64,000 nt of DNA from SAR116 cluster bacterium AG-390-L20 (GCA_003278095.1 QCHB01000011.1:17452-81451), one strand, 5' to 3'; numbered from the stretch's first letter, positions 1-9,109 are shown. A program made the numbers and translations. Notes: generated from the sequence alone by a model not told the origin.

Positions 1-327
1 TCTTTCTCCATCCTTAGGAGCCCTAATTTGACCTTCAACAGTATCTCCAGTTCTTAATCCAAACTTTCTAACTTGGCTTGGAGAAATGTAAATATCATCA
101 GGTCCAGCTAAATAATTAGATTCTGGTGATCTTAAAAAACCAAATCCGTCTGATAAAACCTCTAATACACCATCACCATAAATTCCAATATCATTCGAGG
201 CTAACTTTTTCAAACAAGCAAACATCATATCTTGTTTTCTTAAAGTACTGGCGTTTTCAATATCTAGACTTTCTGCATAAATTAACAAGTCAGAAGGGTT
301 TTTAGCTTTTAAATCTTTTAAGTGCAT
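1..327 (-). CDS. rho: Transcription termination factor Rho, N-terminal part (gene runs off the left edge)
   Basis: Reverse-strand translation from ATG at 327 begins MHLKDLK and continues with RKQD...[58 protein letters not shown], matching the Rho N-terminal/cold-shock domain. Confidence 0.95.
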   Translation of the reverse strand, partial: MHLKDLKAKNPSDLLIYAESLDIENASTLRKQDMMFACLKKLASNDIGIYGDGVLEVLSDGFGFLRSPESNYLAGPDDIYISPSQVRKFGLRTGDTVEGQIRAPKDGER

Positions 328-349
328 TTAATTCTCATAAGGGGGGTTG

Positions 350-790
350 CTAAGTGCTTTGAAGATCAGGCCTTACTATAACAAGTAGGATTATTACAAT
401 CATTAATATAGTTGGTATTTCGTTAATTATTCTAAAAAACTTAGTACTCTTATTTCTATACCCTTTTTTGAAATCTTTGTAAACAATAGATAAATATATA
501 TGAAATAAAGAAAGAGTTAAAACTAATATTAACTTTAATATAAAGTAATTTTCAAATAAAAGATAATCATTTTCATAGATTAAGATAAAACCGAAGGCGT
601 AAGTGGCTATTAAAGATGGTTTCATAATATATTTTAAGAGACGGTGTTCCATAAGAAGAAAAGTAGTGTCTATATCACTCAAATATTCTTTATCATTGTG
701 ATATACATAAAGCCTAGGTAAATATAATAGGCCAACCATCCAAGATATAACAGCTACAAGGTGTAAAGATTTTATAATATCATAATACAA
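350..790 (-). CDS. hemJ: HemJ-like protoporphyrinogen oxidase (UPF0093 membrane protein)
   Basis: 146 aa multi-TM protein, MYYDIIKSLHLVAVISWMVGLLYLPRLYVYH motif; located between hemE and rho. Confidence 0.88.
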   Translation of the reverse strand: MYYDIIKSLHLVAVISWMVGLLYLPRLYVYHNDKEYLSDIDTTFLLMEHRLLKYIMKPSLIATYAFGFILIYENDYLLFENYFILKLILVLTLSLFHIYLSIVYKDFKKGYRNKSTKFFRIINEIPTILMIVIILLVIVRPDLQST

Positions 791-798
791 TTAATTTT

Positions 799-1830
799 TC
801 ATTTATAGTTTCTAACAATGTCAATAACTTTTCTAACATTTTTAATTTTACAATCTGGAGTTAATCCATGACCAACACTAAAAATAAATCTATTATCTTT
901 CATAGTATTCAAAATAGATAGAACAATATTCTCTAACTGACTACTATTAAATGGTATAAGTGAAGCTGGATCAAGATTTCCTTGAATAGCGATTGAAGAA
1001 TTTAGATTTTTAATTGCCCAATTTAAATTAACAGTCCAGTCCAGAGCTATACAATTAACATTGCTTTCATATGAGTAATCTATTAGAGAAGAGCCTGCTT
1101 TAAAAGGAAGGCCAATTATTGGTTTTGTAACATTTTTTGCTTTTAACATACTAATAATATTGGCTGTTGGGTCAATCGCACATTTTCTAAAAAAATTACT
1201 GGGTATCATATGAGACCAAGAATCAAATAACATTAATACGTCGGCTCCTGCATTTGCTTGCATTTCAAGTTTCTCAGCAACATAAATAGATAATATATCT
1301 ATTAATTCCATGAACCATTTATTGGAATTCCAGAGAGCTTTTCTTGTATTAATAAAATCTTTACTACTTTGACCTTCAATCATATAACAAGCTAGTGTCC
1401 ACGGAGCACCAGCAAAACCAATTAAACTAGTAGATTGTGGTAGTTCTTTTCTCAAAATTGATATTGACGTCTTTAAGGGTTCAAGTTTTTGTGAAATATT
1501 GATATTTTTTAAGATTTTTGTATCACTAGGAACCATTGGTTTTAAAGTTGGTCCAACCCCTCTAATAAAGTTCAACTTTCTATTCATTGCCCAAGGAATC
1601 ATTAGTATGTCTGAAAAAATAATGGCGGCGTTTAAATCATAATATTTTAGGGGCAATTTTGTGCTTTCAATAATTAATTTCGTATTCAAACAAAAGTCTA
1701 TAAAGTTATCTGATTTTTTTCTTATTTCAAAATATTCTGGAATATGTCTACCTGCTTGTCTTAAAAACCAGATTGGTATGCTAGAATCTTCATTTCTAAA
1801 AAACTTACTCAATGCATCATTCATAATCAT
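799..1830 (-). CDS. hemE: Uroporphyrinogen decarboxylase
   Basis: PIWFLRQAGRHIPEY N-terminal signature, GFAGAPWTLACYMIEG motif. Confidence 0.97.
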   Translation of the reverse strand: MIMNDALSKFFRNEDSSIPIWFLRQAGRHIPEYFEIRKKSDNFIDFCLNTKLIIESTKLPLKYYDLNAAIIFSDILMIPWAMNRKLNFIRGVGPTLKPMVPSDTKILKNINISQKLEPLKTSISILRKELPQSTSLIGFAGAPWTLACYMIEGQSSKDFINTRKALWNSNKWFMELIDILSIYVAEKLEMQANAGADVLMLFDSWSHMIPSNFFRKCAIDPTANIISMLKAKNVTKPIIGLPFKAGSSLIDYSYESNVNCIALDWTVNLNWAIKNLNSSIAIQGNLDPASLIPFNSSQLENIVLSILNTMKDNRFIFSVGHGLTPDCKIKNVRKVIDIVRNYK

Positions 1831-2104
1831 TTTCTTTTTTTTTTAAAAATAATTTAAATTTAATAGTAGTAGTAGTAGTGTTGAAAGTCTTGTTGATAAT
1901 TTTTTGTTCAAGTAATTGTCAACAACTTTTTAATATATAACTAGTTTATATATAATGATATTTAGCTTTATTAACAATTTATAATTTTGTTTATTCAGAT
2001 GTTGTTAAAGTAAGAATAAATGCATAGTTTATTTTTATAAAATAATTTACTATCAGGTTAGGCTTTTTTATCAACAGCTTATTTACAGGTAAAATAGATC
2101 ATTA
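1831..2104. other. oriC: Candidate chromosomal replication origin (oriC)
   Basis: Largest intergenic region in the window, between divergent hemE and coaE; TTATCAACA-type DnaA boxes at 1891-1899 (reverse) and 2068-2076 (forward), near matches at 1879-1887, 1916-1924, 1968-1976, 2000-2008 and 2079-2087; (TAG)5 run 1864-1878; AT-only tract toward hemE. Next to hemE as in Caulobacter Cori. Confidence 0.8.
1861..1878 (+). repeat. TAA(TAG)5 trinucleotide run, candidate DnaA-trio element
   Basis: taatagtagtagtagtag directly followed by tgttgaaagtcttgttgataa (two tandem reverse DnaA-box-like sequences). Confidence 0.75.
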
Positions 2105-2719
2105 ATGATAATCATAGGTATTACAGGTTCTATAGGGATGGGTAAATCGACTATTGCTAACATGTTAAAGCAATTTAAAATACCTGTTTTTGACTCAGAT
2201 AAAGAGGTTAGAGACATATTACAAAATAATAATGCAGTAAAAAAACAGATATATGATTTGTGGCCTGATGTAATTTTAACTAAAACAAACGAAAAAGAAA
2301 TAGATAAAAATTTATTAAGCCAAAAAATATTTGGTAACATAAAATATAGAAAGACTTTGGAGAGTATTATTCACCCAAAAGTTAAAGAAAGAAGGAACAT
2401 TTTTATTAAAAGCGTAGAGAAATCACCTATAGTCGCACTTGACGTTCCTTTGTTGTATGAAACAGGGACTGATAAGGTTTGTGATGATATATTTTTAGTC
2501 TATACAAATGAAGAAACTCAGAAAAAGAGAGTTTTAGCAAGGTCAAGGATGACTCAAAAAAAACTTGATCTTATTAAAAAGGCTCAATGGAATGACCAGA
2601 AGAAAAGAGATAAAAATCCATATTTAGTGACTACCTCTTACGGAAAATTTGTCAGTTTCGTCATAATAACTAGTTATTTAATAACTATACTTTTTAAAAA
2701 GAAAATTTTAAAGTTATGA
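2105..2719 (+). CDS. coaE: Dephospho-CoA kinase
   Basis: MIIIGITGSIGMGKSTIANML P-loop, VFDSD, IHPKV, DVPLLYETG motifs. Confidence 0.95.
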   Translation: MIIIGITGSIGMGKSTIANMLKQFKIPVFDSDKEVRDILQNNNAVKKQIYDLWPDVILTKTNEKEIDKNLLSQKIFGNIKYRKTLESIIHPKVKERRNIFIKSVEKSPIVALDVPLLYETGTDKVCDDIFLVYTNEETQKKRVLARSRMTQKKLDLIKKAQWNDQKKRDKNPYLVTTSYGKFVSFVIITSYLITILFKKKILKL

Positions 2720-3426
2720 GAGAAATTGTCTTAGATACAGAAACAACTGGACTAGATGTTAATAATGGGGACAGAATAGTTGAAATTGGTATAGTGGAGT
2801 TAGATAATCATGTACAAACAGGCACTTGTTTTCACTATTATTTAAATCCGGAAAGAGATTCAGATTCACAAGCGTTACAAATTCACGGGTTAACTACAGA
2901 ATTTTTAAAAGACAAGCCTAAATTTATTGATATAGCGGATCAATTCATTGATTTTGTATCAGATAGTAAAATTATAATACATAATGCACCCTTTGATTTG
3001 GGATTTATTAACTCAGAATTAAGGAAATGTGAAAAAAAAGAACTGGATGAAAATTCAGTAATTGATTCATTATTGTTAGCTAAAAAGTATTTCCTTGGTC
3101 AATCTGTAAGTTTAGACTCTTTATGTAGAAGGTTTGATATTGATATTTCTGATCGTGCGATCCATGGTGCGCTTAAGGATGCAAAACTATTAGCACATGT
3201 ATATCTAGAACTAATAGGTGGTAAACAGACTAAATTAGAATTTGATGTAGAATCTACGACTTCAGATTTCAATTATGAAACCTTACACGCCAACATCAAT
3301 GATTTATATAAAAAAAAGAGAAAAAGACCTTTTAATAATACATTTTTAAATATTTCAGATAACGAATTACATAAAAAAACTATTAAAAAAATATCTAATA
3401 GCATCTGGGAAAAGTTAAAATGTTAG
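2716..3426 (+). CDS. dnaQ: DNA polymerase III epsilon subunit (3'-5' exonuclease)
   Basis: VLDTETTGLDVNNGDRIVEIG ExoI motif; HNAPFDLGFIN; HGALKDAKLLAHVYLEL; 4 bp overlap with coaE. Confidence 0.96.
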   Translation: MREIVLDTETTGLDVNNGDRIVEIGIVELDNHVQTGTCFHYYLNPERDSDSQALQIHGLTTEFLKDKPKFIDIADQFIDFVSDSKIIIHNAPFDLGFINSELRKCEKKELDENSVIDSLLLAKKYFLGQSVSLDSLCRRFDIDISDRAIHGALKDAKLLAHVYLELIGGKQTKLEFDVESTTSDFNYETLHANINDLYKKKRKRPFNNTFLNISDNELHKKTIKKISNSIWEKLKC

Positions 3427-3848
3427 TTTTTAATTAAATCAAGATCAACATCTTTTAAACTAATTTTTATACTCCCTCCTCTATTAGTAATATCTTCAAT
3501 AATCGACTTTACATATGGTAGAATTAACTTTGCTCCTGCTTTTGTTAGATTATCTTTATTAGATGACTTATCTACAATTTTAAAAAAACCAAAATAATCT
3601 AACTCTAAAACTAAAAGCTTTTTATCAGTCTTTTTAGAAGAACATTCACAAGAATATTTCACAATTATACTGAAAAAGTCGTTTTTGAAAGGTGTATGAA
3701 CAAAACTCATATTCTGAGAAATATTAAAATTTTTATTATTTTCCAAATTATTATCTTGTATAGACTGCGGATTTTCAAATGATAAATCCTTTATGTAATG
3801 TTTAATTACTTCTATATCAAACCCTTTATTTCCGTTTACATTAGTCAT
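3423..3848 (-). CDS. secB: Protein-export chaperone SecB
   Basis: IKDLSFENPQS; LVLELDYFGFFKI; LILPYVKSIIEDITNRGG signatures. Confidence 0.93.
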   Translation of the reverse strand: MTNVNGNKGFDIEVIKHYIKDLSFENPQSIQDNNLENNKNFNISQNMSFVHTPFKNDFFSIIVKYSCECSSKKTDKKLLVLELDYFGFFKIVDKSSNKDNLTKAGAKLILPYVKSIIEDITNRGGSIKISLKDVDLDLIKN

Positions 3849-3974
3849 AAAAAGCCCTAAATTGTTAATTTTTAATTAATATAAATAAAATGAATAATAA
3901 TAAATATTATTTTTTAATTTTTTTGTATATAATTATTATCATATTTACTAATTACAACAAATGGTGTCACAAAC

Positions 3975-4604
3975 ATGCAGAATGGGTTTCCATATTTAGA
4001 TATATTAATTTTTGGGGTTATAGCAATTTTCTTAATTTTCAGATTGAAAAATATATTAGGTACAAAAACGGATTTTGAAGATAATGGATTAAAAGAAAAA
4101 AAACAACCTAAGCAATATTCAAATATAGTTTCATTAAAAACTAGCAAGAACAATTCAGTTAACGAAGAAATTGATAAAATTATTAAAGTTGACTCTAATT
4201 TTGATATGATTAATTTTTTAGATGGATCAAAGACTTTTTTTGAGATGGTACTTAAAAGTTTTGTTAGTGGCAATCTAGATAATGTTAAAGATTTTATAAA
4301 GCCATCAGTTTTAAAAAGTTTCAAGGGAGCTATAGATGATAGAAATAAAGAAAATGAAACATTAATAATTGACTTGATATCTGTTGAAAAGAACAACATT
4401 GTATCGTCAGTAATAACCAAATCTTCAATAAAAATTAATGTTGTTTTTGAAACTTTACAAATAACAGCATTAATGGATAAAAATGAAAAAATTATTGACG
4501 GTGATACAGAAAAGGAAATTCTTGTTAAAGATGAATGGATTTTTGAAAAGAAAATAAAGGATCAAAATCCTAACTGGACTTTAATTGAAACAAAAAGCTT
4601 TTGA
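3975..4604 (+). CDS. Tim44/TimA-like domain protein
   Basis: N-terminal TM segment (PYLDILIFGVIAIFLIFRLKNILG) followed by Tim44-like domain; position between secB and smr as in other alphaproteobacteria. Confidence 0.85.
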   Translation: MQNGFPYLDILIFGVIAIFLIFRLKNILGTKTDFEDNGLKEKKQPKQYSNIVSLKTSKNNSVNEEIDKIIKVDSNFDMINFLDGSKTFFEMVLKSFVSGNLDNVKDFIKPSVLKSFKGAIDDRNKENETLIIDLISVEKNNIVSSVITKSSIKINVVFETLQITALMDKNEKIIDGDTEKEILVKDEWIFEKKIKDQNPNWTLIETKSF

Positions 4605-4608
4605 AATA

Positions 4609-5055
4609 ATGTCCTCTATTTCAAAAAGCGACAAGCAAACCTGGGAAAATTATATTGCTAATTTTGGCAGATTTAGCTTTAATTTAAAAAATGGTAAAAA
4701 AAACCTAGTTAAAAAAAAAACATTTTCAACGAGTAAACTAAGTCCACTCCAAAAAGAAAAAAAGAACATCCCAGAAGGAATTATAGACCTTCATGGTTAC
4801 AGATTGAAAACGGCTAGAATAATTTTACACAATTATATTGTAAATGCTTATGAAAAGAAAATTAGAAATATTTTGATAATAACTGGCAAAGGGCACAATA
4901 ATACAGGTGTTTTGAAAAAAGAGGTTCCATTATGGCTAAATGATAAAACATTAGTGAATTTATTAATTAATTATAAAACGGCTCCTAATAAATTTGGTGG
5001 TGAAGGCGCTTTGTTGGTTAGAATTAAAAATAAGAATAAATCTCAATTAATATAA
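4609..5055 (+). CDS. Smr domain protein
   Basis: IDLHGYRLKTARIILHNYI...ILIITGKGHNN...GALLVRI Smr motifs; ORF open from TTG 4585, ATG at 4609 preferred. Confidence 0.9.
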   Translation: MSSISKSDKQTWENYIANFGRFSFNLKNGKKNLVKKKTFSTSKLSPLQKEKKNIPEGIIDLHGYRLKTARIILHNYIVNAYEKKIRNILIITGKGHNNTGVLKKEVPLWLNDKTLVNLLINYKTAPNKFGGEGALLVRIKNKNKSQLI

Positions 5056-5070
5056 TTCTCTGGACAGTTT

Positions 5071-5688
5071 ATGAAAAAATCGAATAAAAAAAGAGTATCT
5101 ATAGTTACTAGAAATACCAATGAAACAAAAATAAACGTCAAGGTTGAATTAGATGGGAAAGGAAATAATTCTATTACTACTGGACTACCTTTTTTTGACC
5201 ACATGCTTGAGCAGTTATCTAAACATAGTCTAATTAACATTGAATTAAGTTGTATTGGTGATTTAAAAGTAGATGCTCATCACACCATGGAGGATTGTGG
5301 ATTAGCGCTGGGCAATGCAATTAAAGAAGCATTAGGAGATAAAACAGGTATAAAACGTTACAGTTTTAATTATTTACCGATGGACGAATGTCTTACCAGA
5401 TGTTGTCTAGACATATCAGGTCGTCCATGGCTCATTTGGAATGTTTTTTTACCAAATATATCTATCAAAAATATTGAAACAGAAATATTTAGGGAGTTTT
5501 TTCAATCACTTTCACAAGCAGCTGGATTTACAATTCATATTGAAAATCTGTATGGTAAAAACACTCACCATATTATTGAATCTTGCTTCAAAGCTTTAGC
5601 AATAAGTTTGAGAATTGCTATTAAAATTGACGTAAGAAATTCAACAAACATACCTTCCACTAAAGGCACGTTAATAGGAAATAGTTAA
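5071..5688 (+). CDS. hisB: Imidazoleglycerol-phosphate dehydratase
   Basis: GLPFFDHMLEQL, DAHHTMEDCGLALG, SCFKALAISLRIAI motifs. Confidence 0.97.
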   Translation: MKKSNKKRVSIVTRNTNETKINVKVELDGKGNNSITTGLPFFDHMLEQLSKHSLINIELSCIGDLKVDAHHTMEDCGLALGNAIKEALGDKTGIKRYSFNYLPMDECLTRCCLDISGRPWLIWNVFLPNISIKNIETEIFREFFQSLSQAAGFTIHIENLYGKNTHHIIESCFKALAISLRIAIKIDVRNSTNIPSTKGTLIGNS

Positions 5689-5689
5689 T

Positions 5690-6349
5690 ATGAACTTAAC
5701 AATAATTGATTATGGTTCTGGAAATATTAGGTCTGTTGAAAATGCTTTTAGCAATGCAATTACTGACAATAACCTAAATTGTAAAATTAGAGTTTCAAGC
5801 GATATACATATTATAGCTAACGCAGATTTATTGGTTTTACCTGGCGTCGGCTCATTTCCTGATTGTAAAAAAGGTCTGCAAAATATAGAAGGTCTAATTG
5901 ACATCTTAACTGAACAAGTTCTTTTAAACAAAAAAAAATTTCTTGGTATTTGTGTTGGGATGCAGTTGATGTTTGATTTCAGTTTAGAAAAAAAAAGAAC
6001 TTCAGGTTTCGGTTGGATGAGTGGCAACTTTAACAAAATAAAAACAGTTGGTTCAGATTATCTGGGAAGGAATTTTAAAGTTCCACACATGGGATGGAAC
6101 AGTTTACACCTAGAATATAATAATCATCCAATACTTAAAAAGATAAATGAAAAAGATCAATATTATTTTGTTCACTCTTATTACTTGGAAGGAAATCAAA
6201 TAAATCAATTAATAGCCAGTACGAATTATTGTCATAAAATTCCTGCAATTGTTGGAAATGAAAATTATTTAGGAGTTCAGTTTCATCCTGAAAAAAGTAG
6301 TTTATCAGGTCAGAAATTAATTTCAAATTGGCTCAAATGGAGTCCCTAG
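5690..6349 (+). CDS. hisH: Imidazole glycerol phosphate synthase, glutaminase subunit
   Basis: IIDYGSGNIRSVENAF; LGICVGMQLMF; GVQFHPEKS. Confidence 0.96.
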   Translation: MNLTIIDYGSGNIRSVENAFSNAITDNNLNCKIRVSSDIHIIANADLLVLPGVGSFPDCKKGLQNIEGLIDILTEQVLLNKKKFLGICVGMQLMFDFSLEKKRTSGFGWMSGNFNKIKTVGSDYLGRNFKVPHMGWNSLHLEYNNHPILKKINEKDQYYFVHSYYLEGNQINQLIASTNYCHKIPAIVGNENYLGVQFHPEKSSLSGQKLISNWLKWSP

Positions 6350-6363
6350 GTGAAAGAAAAGCA

Positions 6364-6897
6364 ATGGAAAAAGTTACAAACAGATATAATGTCAAGGCTG
6401 AAATTTGTAAAAATTTAGACAAAGTTGATTTACAAGAACTTTGTGACGCGACAGAGGAAGCCATTATTGGTGGGGGTGGATTTGGTTGGATATCTCCACC
6501 ATCAATTAAGACTCTTCAAAATTATTGGAAGGGTGTTCTGTTGATACCTGAGAGAATTCTTATTATAGGAAAGCTTGATAGTGTTATAGCTGGTTCGGTT
6601 CAATTAATAAAACCGGCTAAAAATAATGAAGCACAGTCTCATTCTTGTACTTTAAGCACTTTTTTCTTTGCCCCTTGGGCAAGAGGTTTTGGTTTAGCTA
6701 AAGCTGTGTTTCAAAAAGCTGAATTAAGAGCAAAACAAGACGGTTTTAAAGTAATGAATCTTGAAGTTAGGGAAACGCAGTCTAGGGCTATACAATTATA
6801 TGAACAAGCAGGCTTTACAAAGTCTGGGGTTAATCCGAAATCAGTTTTTATAGATGGTAAATATATAGCTGGTTATTATTATTATAAAGAATTATGA
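6364..6897 (+). CDS. GNAT-family N-acetyltransferase within the his operon
   Basis: FFFAPWARGFGLAKAVFQKAEL...LEVRETQSRAIQLYEQAGF acetyltransferase motifs; ORF open from TTG 6328 (ATG 6337 also possible); ATG 6364 avoids overlap with hisH. Confidence 0.88.
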   Translation: MEKVTNRYNVKAEICKNLDKVDLQELCDATEEAIIGGGGFGWISPPSIKTLQNYWKGVLLIPERILIIGKLDSVIAGSVQLIKPAKNNEAQSHSCTLSTFFFAPWARGFGLAKAVFQKAELRAKQDGFKVMNLEVRETQSRAIQLYEQAGFTKSGVNPKSVFIDGKYIAGYYYYKEL

Positions 6898-6898
6898 A

Positions 6899-7654
6899 AT
6901 GAAAAAAGAACAATTTATTTTATATCCAGCTATAGACATAAAAGATGGTAAGTGTGTAAGGCTTTTATTTGGAGATATGAAAAGGGAAACAATTTATAAT
7001 AATAACCCAATAGATCAAGCCATGTGGTTTATAGATCAAGGTGCAAAATGGTTACATATTGTAGATCTTGACGGAGCTGTTGAAGGAAAGAGTGTTAATA
7101 AAACTATAATACAAAAACTTTCTAAAACCTTTCAAAATAGAGTAAATATCCAATTGGGTGGTGGAATTAGAAGCCTTGACAATATTGATTTCTGGTTACA
7201 AAACTCAGTTGAAAGATTGATCTTAGGTACTTTAGCTTTAGAAAATCCAGATTTTGTTAAAGAATTAGAAAATGAATATTATAAAAAAATTGTAATTGGT
7301 GTAGATGTTAGAGACGGTATGATTGCTTCACATGGTTGGAAAAAGCAATCCAATATTAGTGCCCATGACCTAATTAAAAAATTCAATCCTTCCATTATTA
7401 GCTCTGTAATATATACTGATATATCAAAAGACGGTAGCTTGAAAGGCGTTAGTCTAAAGGAGACCTTAAACTTTGCGAAATCTATCTCTCATCCTGTCAT
7501 AGCTTCTGGGGGTGTTTCATCATTAAAAGATATTGTTAGATTAAGTGATGAATTTTCAAACGGAATCGAAGGTGTCATTATTGGAAGAGCATTATACGAT
7601 AAAAAGTTTACTTTCGCAGAGGCTATAAATAAAATTAATAAGGCAAAAATTTAA
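6899..7654 (+). CDS. hisA: Phosphoribosylformimino-5-aminoimidazole carboxamide ribotide isomerase
   Basis: YPAIDIKDGKCVRL; HIVDLDGA; QLGGGIRS; YTDISKDGSLKG. Confidence 0.97.
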   Translation: MKKEQFILYPAIDIKDGKCVRLLFGDMKRETIYNNNPIDQAMWFIDQGAKWLHIVDLDGAVEGKSVNKTIIQKLSKTFQNRVNIQLGGGIRSLDNIDFWLQNSVERLILGTLALENPDFVKELENEYYKKIVIGVDVRDGMIASHGWKKQSNISAHDLIKKFNPSIISSVIYTDISKDGSLKGVSLKETLNFAKSISHPVIASGGVSSLKDIVRLSDEFSNGIEGVIIGRALYDKKFTFAEAINKINKAKI

Positions 7655-8427
7655 TGCTATCAACAAGAGTTATTGCTTGCCTTGATGTTCACAATGGAAG
7701 AACAGTCAAAGGTGTTAATTTTGTAGACTTAAAGGATGCGGGTGATCCAGTAGAACAGGCTAATTTTTATAGTAAAACGGGTGCGGATGAAATTTGTTTT
7801 TTGGACATTTCCGCCACTTATGAAAATAGAAAAACTATGTTTGATGTAATTTCAAAAACAGCTGAGTCATGTTTTGTTCCTCTAACTGTAGGAGGAGGAG
7901 TTAATGACTTGAATGATTTTCGTGAATTGTTAAAGTGTGGAGCAGACAAAGTTTCAGTGAACTCCTCAGCTGTATCCAATCCAAAAATAATTAAAGATTC
8001 TTCTGACAAATTTGGGAACCAATGTGTTGTATTAGCAATTGACGCTATTGAGAGTAATGCTATGCCCAGTGGATATGAAGTTACTACTCATGGAGGAAGA
8101 AACAAAACAAATATAGATGTTTTGAACTGGGCAATACAGGGAGTTAAAAATGGCGCAGGTGAAATTTTGTTAACATCAATGACTACCGATGGAATGAAAA
8201 CTGGCTATAATCTTCATCTTACAAAGCTAGTATCGGAAAATGTTTCTGTACCTGTAATAGCCTCAGGTGGAGCAGGCAACCCCAAAGATATGGTAGATGT
8301 GGTGATTAAATCTGGTGCTTCAGCAGTTTTAGCTGCATCAATTTTTCATTTTGGGATTCATTCAATATTAGCAGTAAAAAAAGAAATGTTAAAAAATGGA
8401 ATTCTTGTAAGAGATTGTGGAAATTAA
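7654..8427 (+). CDS. hisF: Imidazole glycerol phosphate synthase cyclase subunit
   Basis: RVIACLDVHNGRTVKGVNF; FLDISATYENR; LTVGGGVN; LTSMTTDGMKTGY. Confidence 0.97.
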   Translation: MLSTRVIACLDVHNGRTVKGVNFVDLKDAGDPVEQANFYSKTGADEICFLDISATYENRKTMFDVISKTAESCFVPLTVGGGVNDLNDFRELLKCGADKVSVNSSAVSNPKIIKDSSDKFGNQCVVLAIDAIESNAMPSGYEVTTHGGRNKTNIDVLNWAIQGVKNGAGEILLTSMTTDGMKTGYNLHLTKLVSENVSVPVIASGGAGNPKDMVDVVIKSGASAVLAASIFHFGIHSILAVKKEMLKNGILVRDCGN

Positions 8428-8428
8428 A

Positions 8429-8743
8429 ATGAATGATCAGTTTATTATAGAAATGTTTGATAGTTTAAAGAAAAGAAAAAATATAAGCAAAAATAAGTCC
8501 TATACGGCATACTTAATAAAAAATCCGGAGTTATTAGGAAAAAAAATTGGCGAGGAAGCTACAGAATTAATAATAGATTTTATTAAGAAAAACAACGACG
8601 GAATTATTAAAGAATCAGCTGACCTTATTTATCACTTACTTGTTATATGGGTTTCAGCTGGAATAGACCCTAAAGAAGTATGGGAGGAACTATCTAATAG
8701 ACAGTTGAAATCTGGGTTTGAAGAAAAAAACAGCAGGAGTTAA
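8429..8743 (+). CDS. hisE: Phosphoribosyl-ATP pyrophosphatase
   Basis: KSYTAYL...KKIGEEATELIIDF...ESADLIYHLLVIW; ATG 8429 preferred to the upstream ORF start 8417. Confidence 0.94.
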   Translation: MNDQFIIEMFDSLKKRKNISKNKSYTAYLIKNPELLGKKIGEEATELIIDFIKKNNDGIIKESADLIYHLLVIWVSAGIDPKEVWEELSNRQLKSGFEEKNSRS

Positions 8744-8746
8744 AGA

Positions 8747-9109
8747 ATGAATAAAAACTATGATAATCAAAATATTTTTGCAAAAATATTAAGGTCTGAA
8801 ATTCCATGTCATAAAATACTTGAAAATGATCACGCTCTTGCTTTTTCCGATATTAATCCCCAATCACCTATTCATATTTTAATTATTCCTAAAAAAGCTT
8901 ATTTAAATTTCTATGATTTTATGGAAAACGCTTCTATCAAAGAAATGGAATTTTTTTGGAAATTAGTAAATGATGTAATAAAGTTGAATAAAATCTCTAA
9001 AAAAGGATTTAGGATTATCTCGAATTCTGGAGATGACGGTAACCAAGATGTACCTCATTTTCATGTACATGTGTTGGGGGGAAAAAATTTGGGTAGAATG
9101 ATGATCTAA
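8747..9109 (+). CDS. HIT family (HinT-like) protein
   Basis: IFAKILRSEIPCHKILEND; DVPHFHVHVLGG HIT motif. Confidence 0.95.
   Translation: MNKNYDNQNIFAKILRSEIPCHKILENDHALAFSDINPQSPIHILIIPKKAYLNFYDFMENASIKEMEFFWKLVNDVIKLNKISKKGFRIISNSGDDGNQDVPHFHVHVLGGKNLGRMMI

Noticed and set aside
1864-1878. (TAG)5 considered as an ordinary microsatellite
   Set aside because: Possible in principle, but its position and orientation next to two tandem DnaA-box-like sequences and an AT tract make a functional origin element the better explanation; kept as a finding
3890-4078. 62 aa + strand ORF overlapping the start of the Tim44-like gene
   Set aside because: Out of frame with the conserved protein; AT-rich chance ORF rich in Ile/Asn/Tyr
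3914-4420. 168 aa ORF on the - strand opposite the Tim44-like gene
   Set aside because: Antisense to a plausible conserved gene in the expected syntenic place; no recognisable motif; Ser/Leu/Ile-rich composition typical of shadow ORFs
5710-6036. 108 aa - strand ORF inside hisH
   Set aside because: Fully antisense to hisH, no domain, no independent signals
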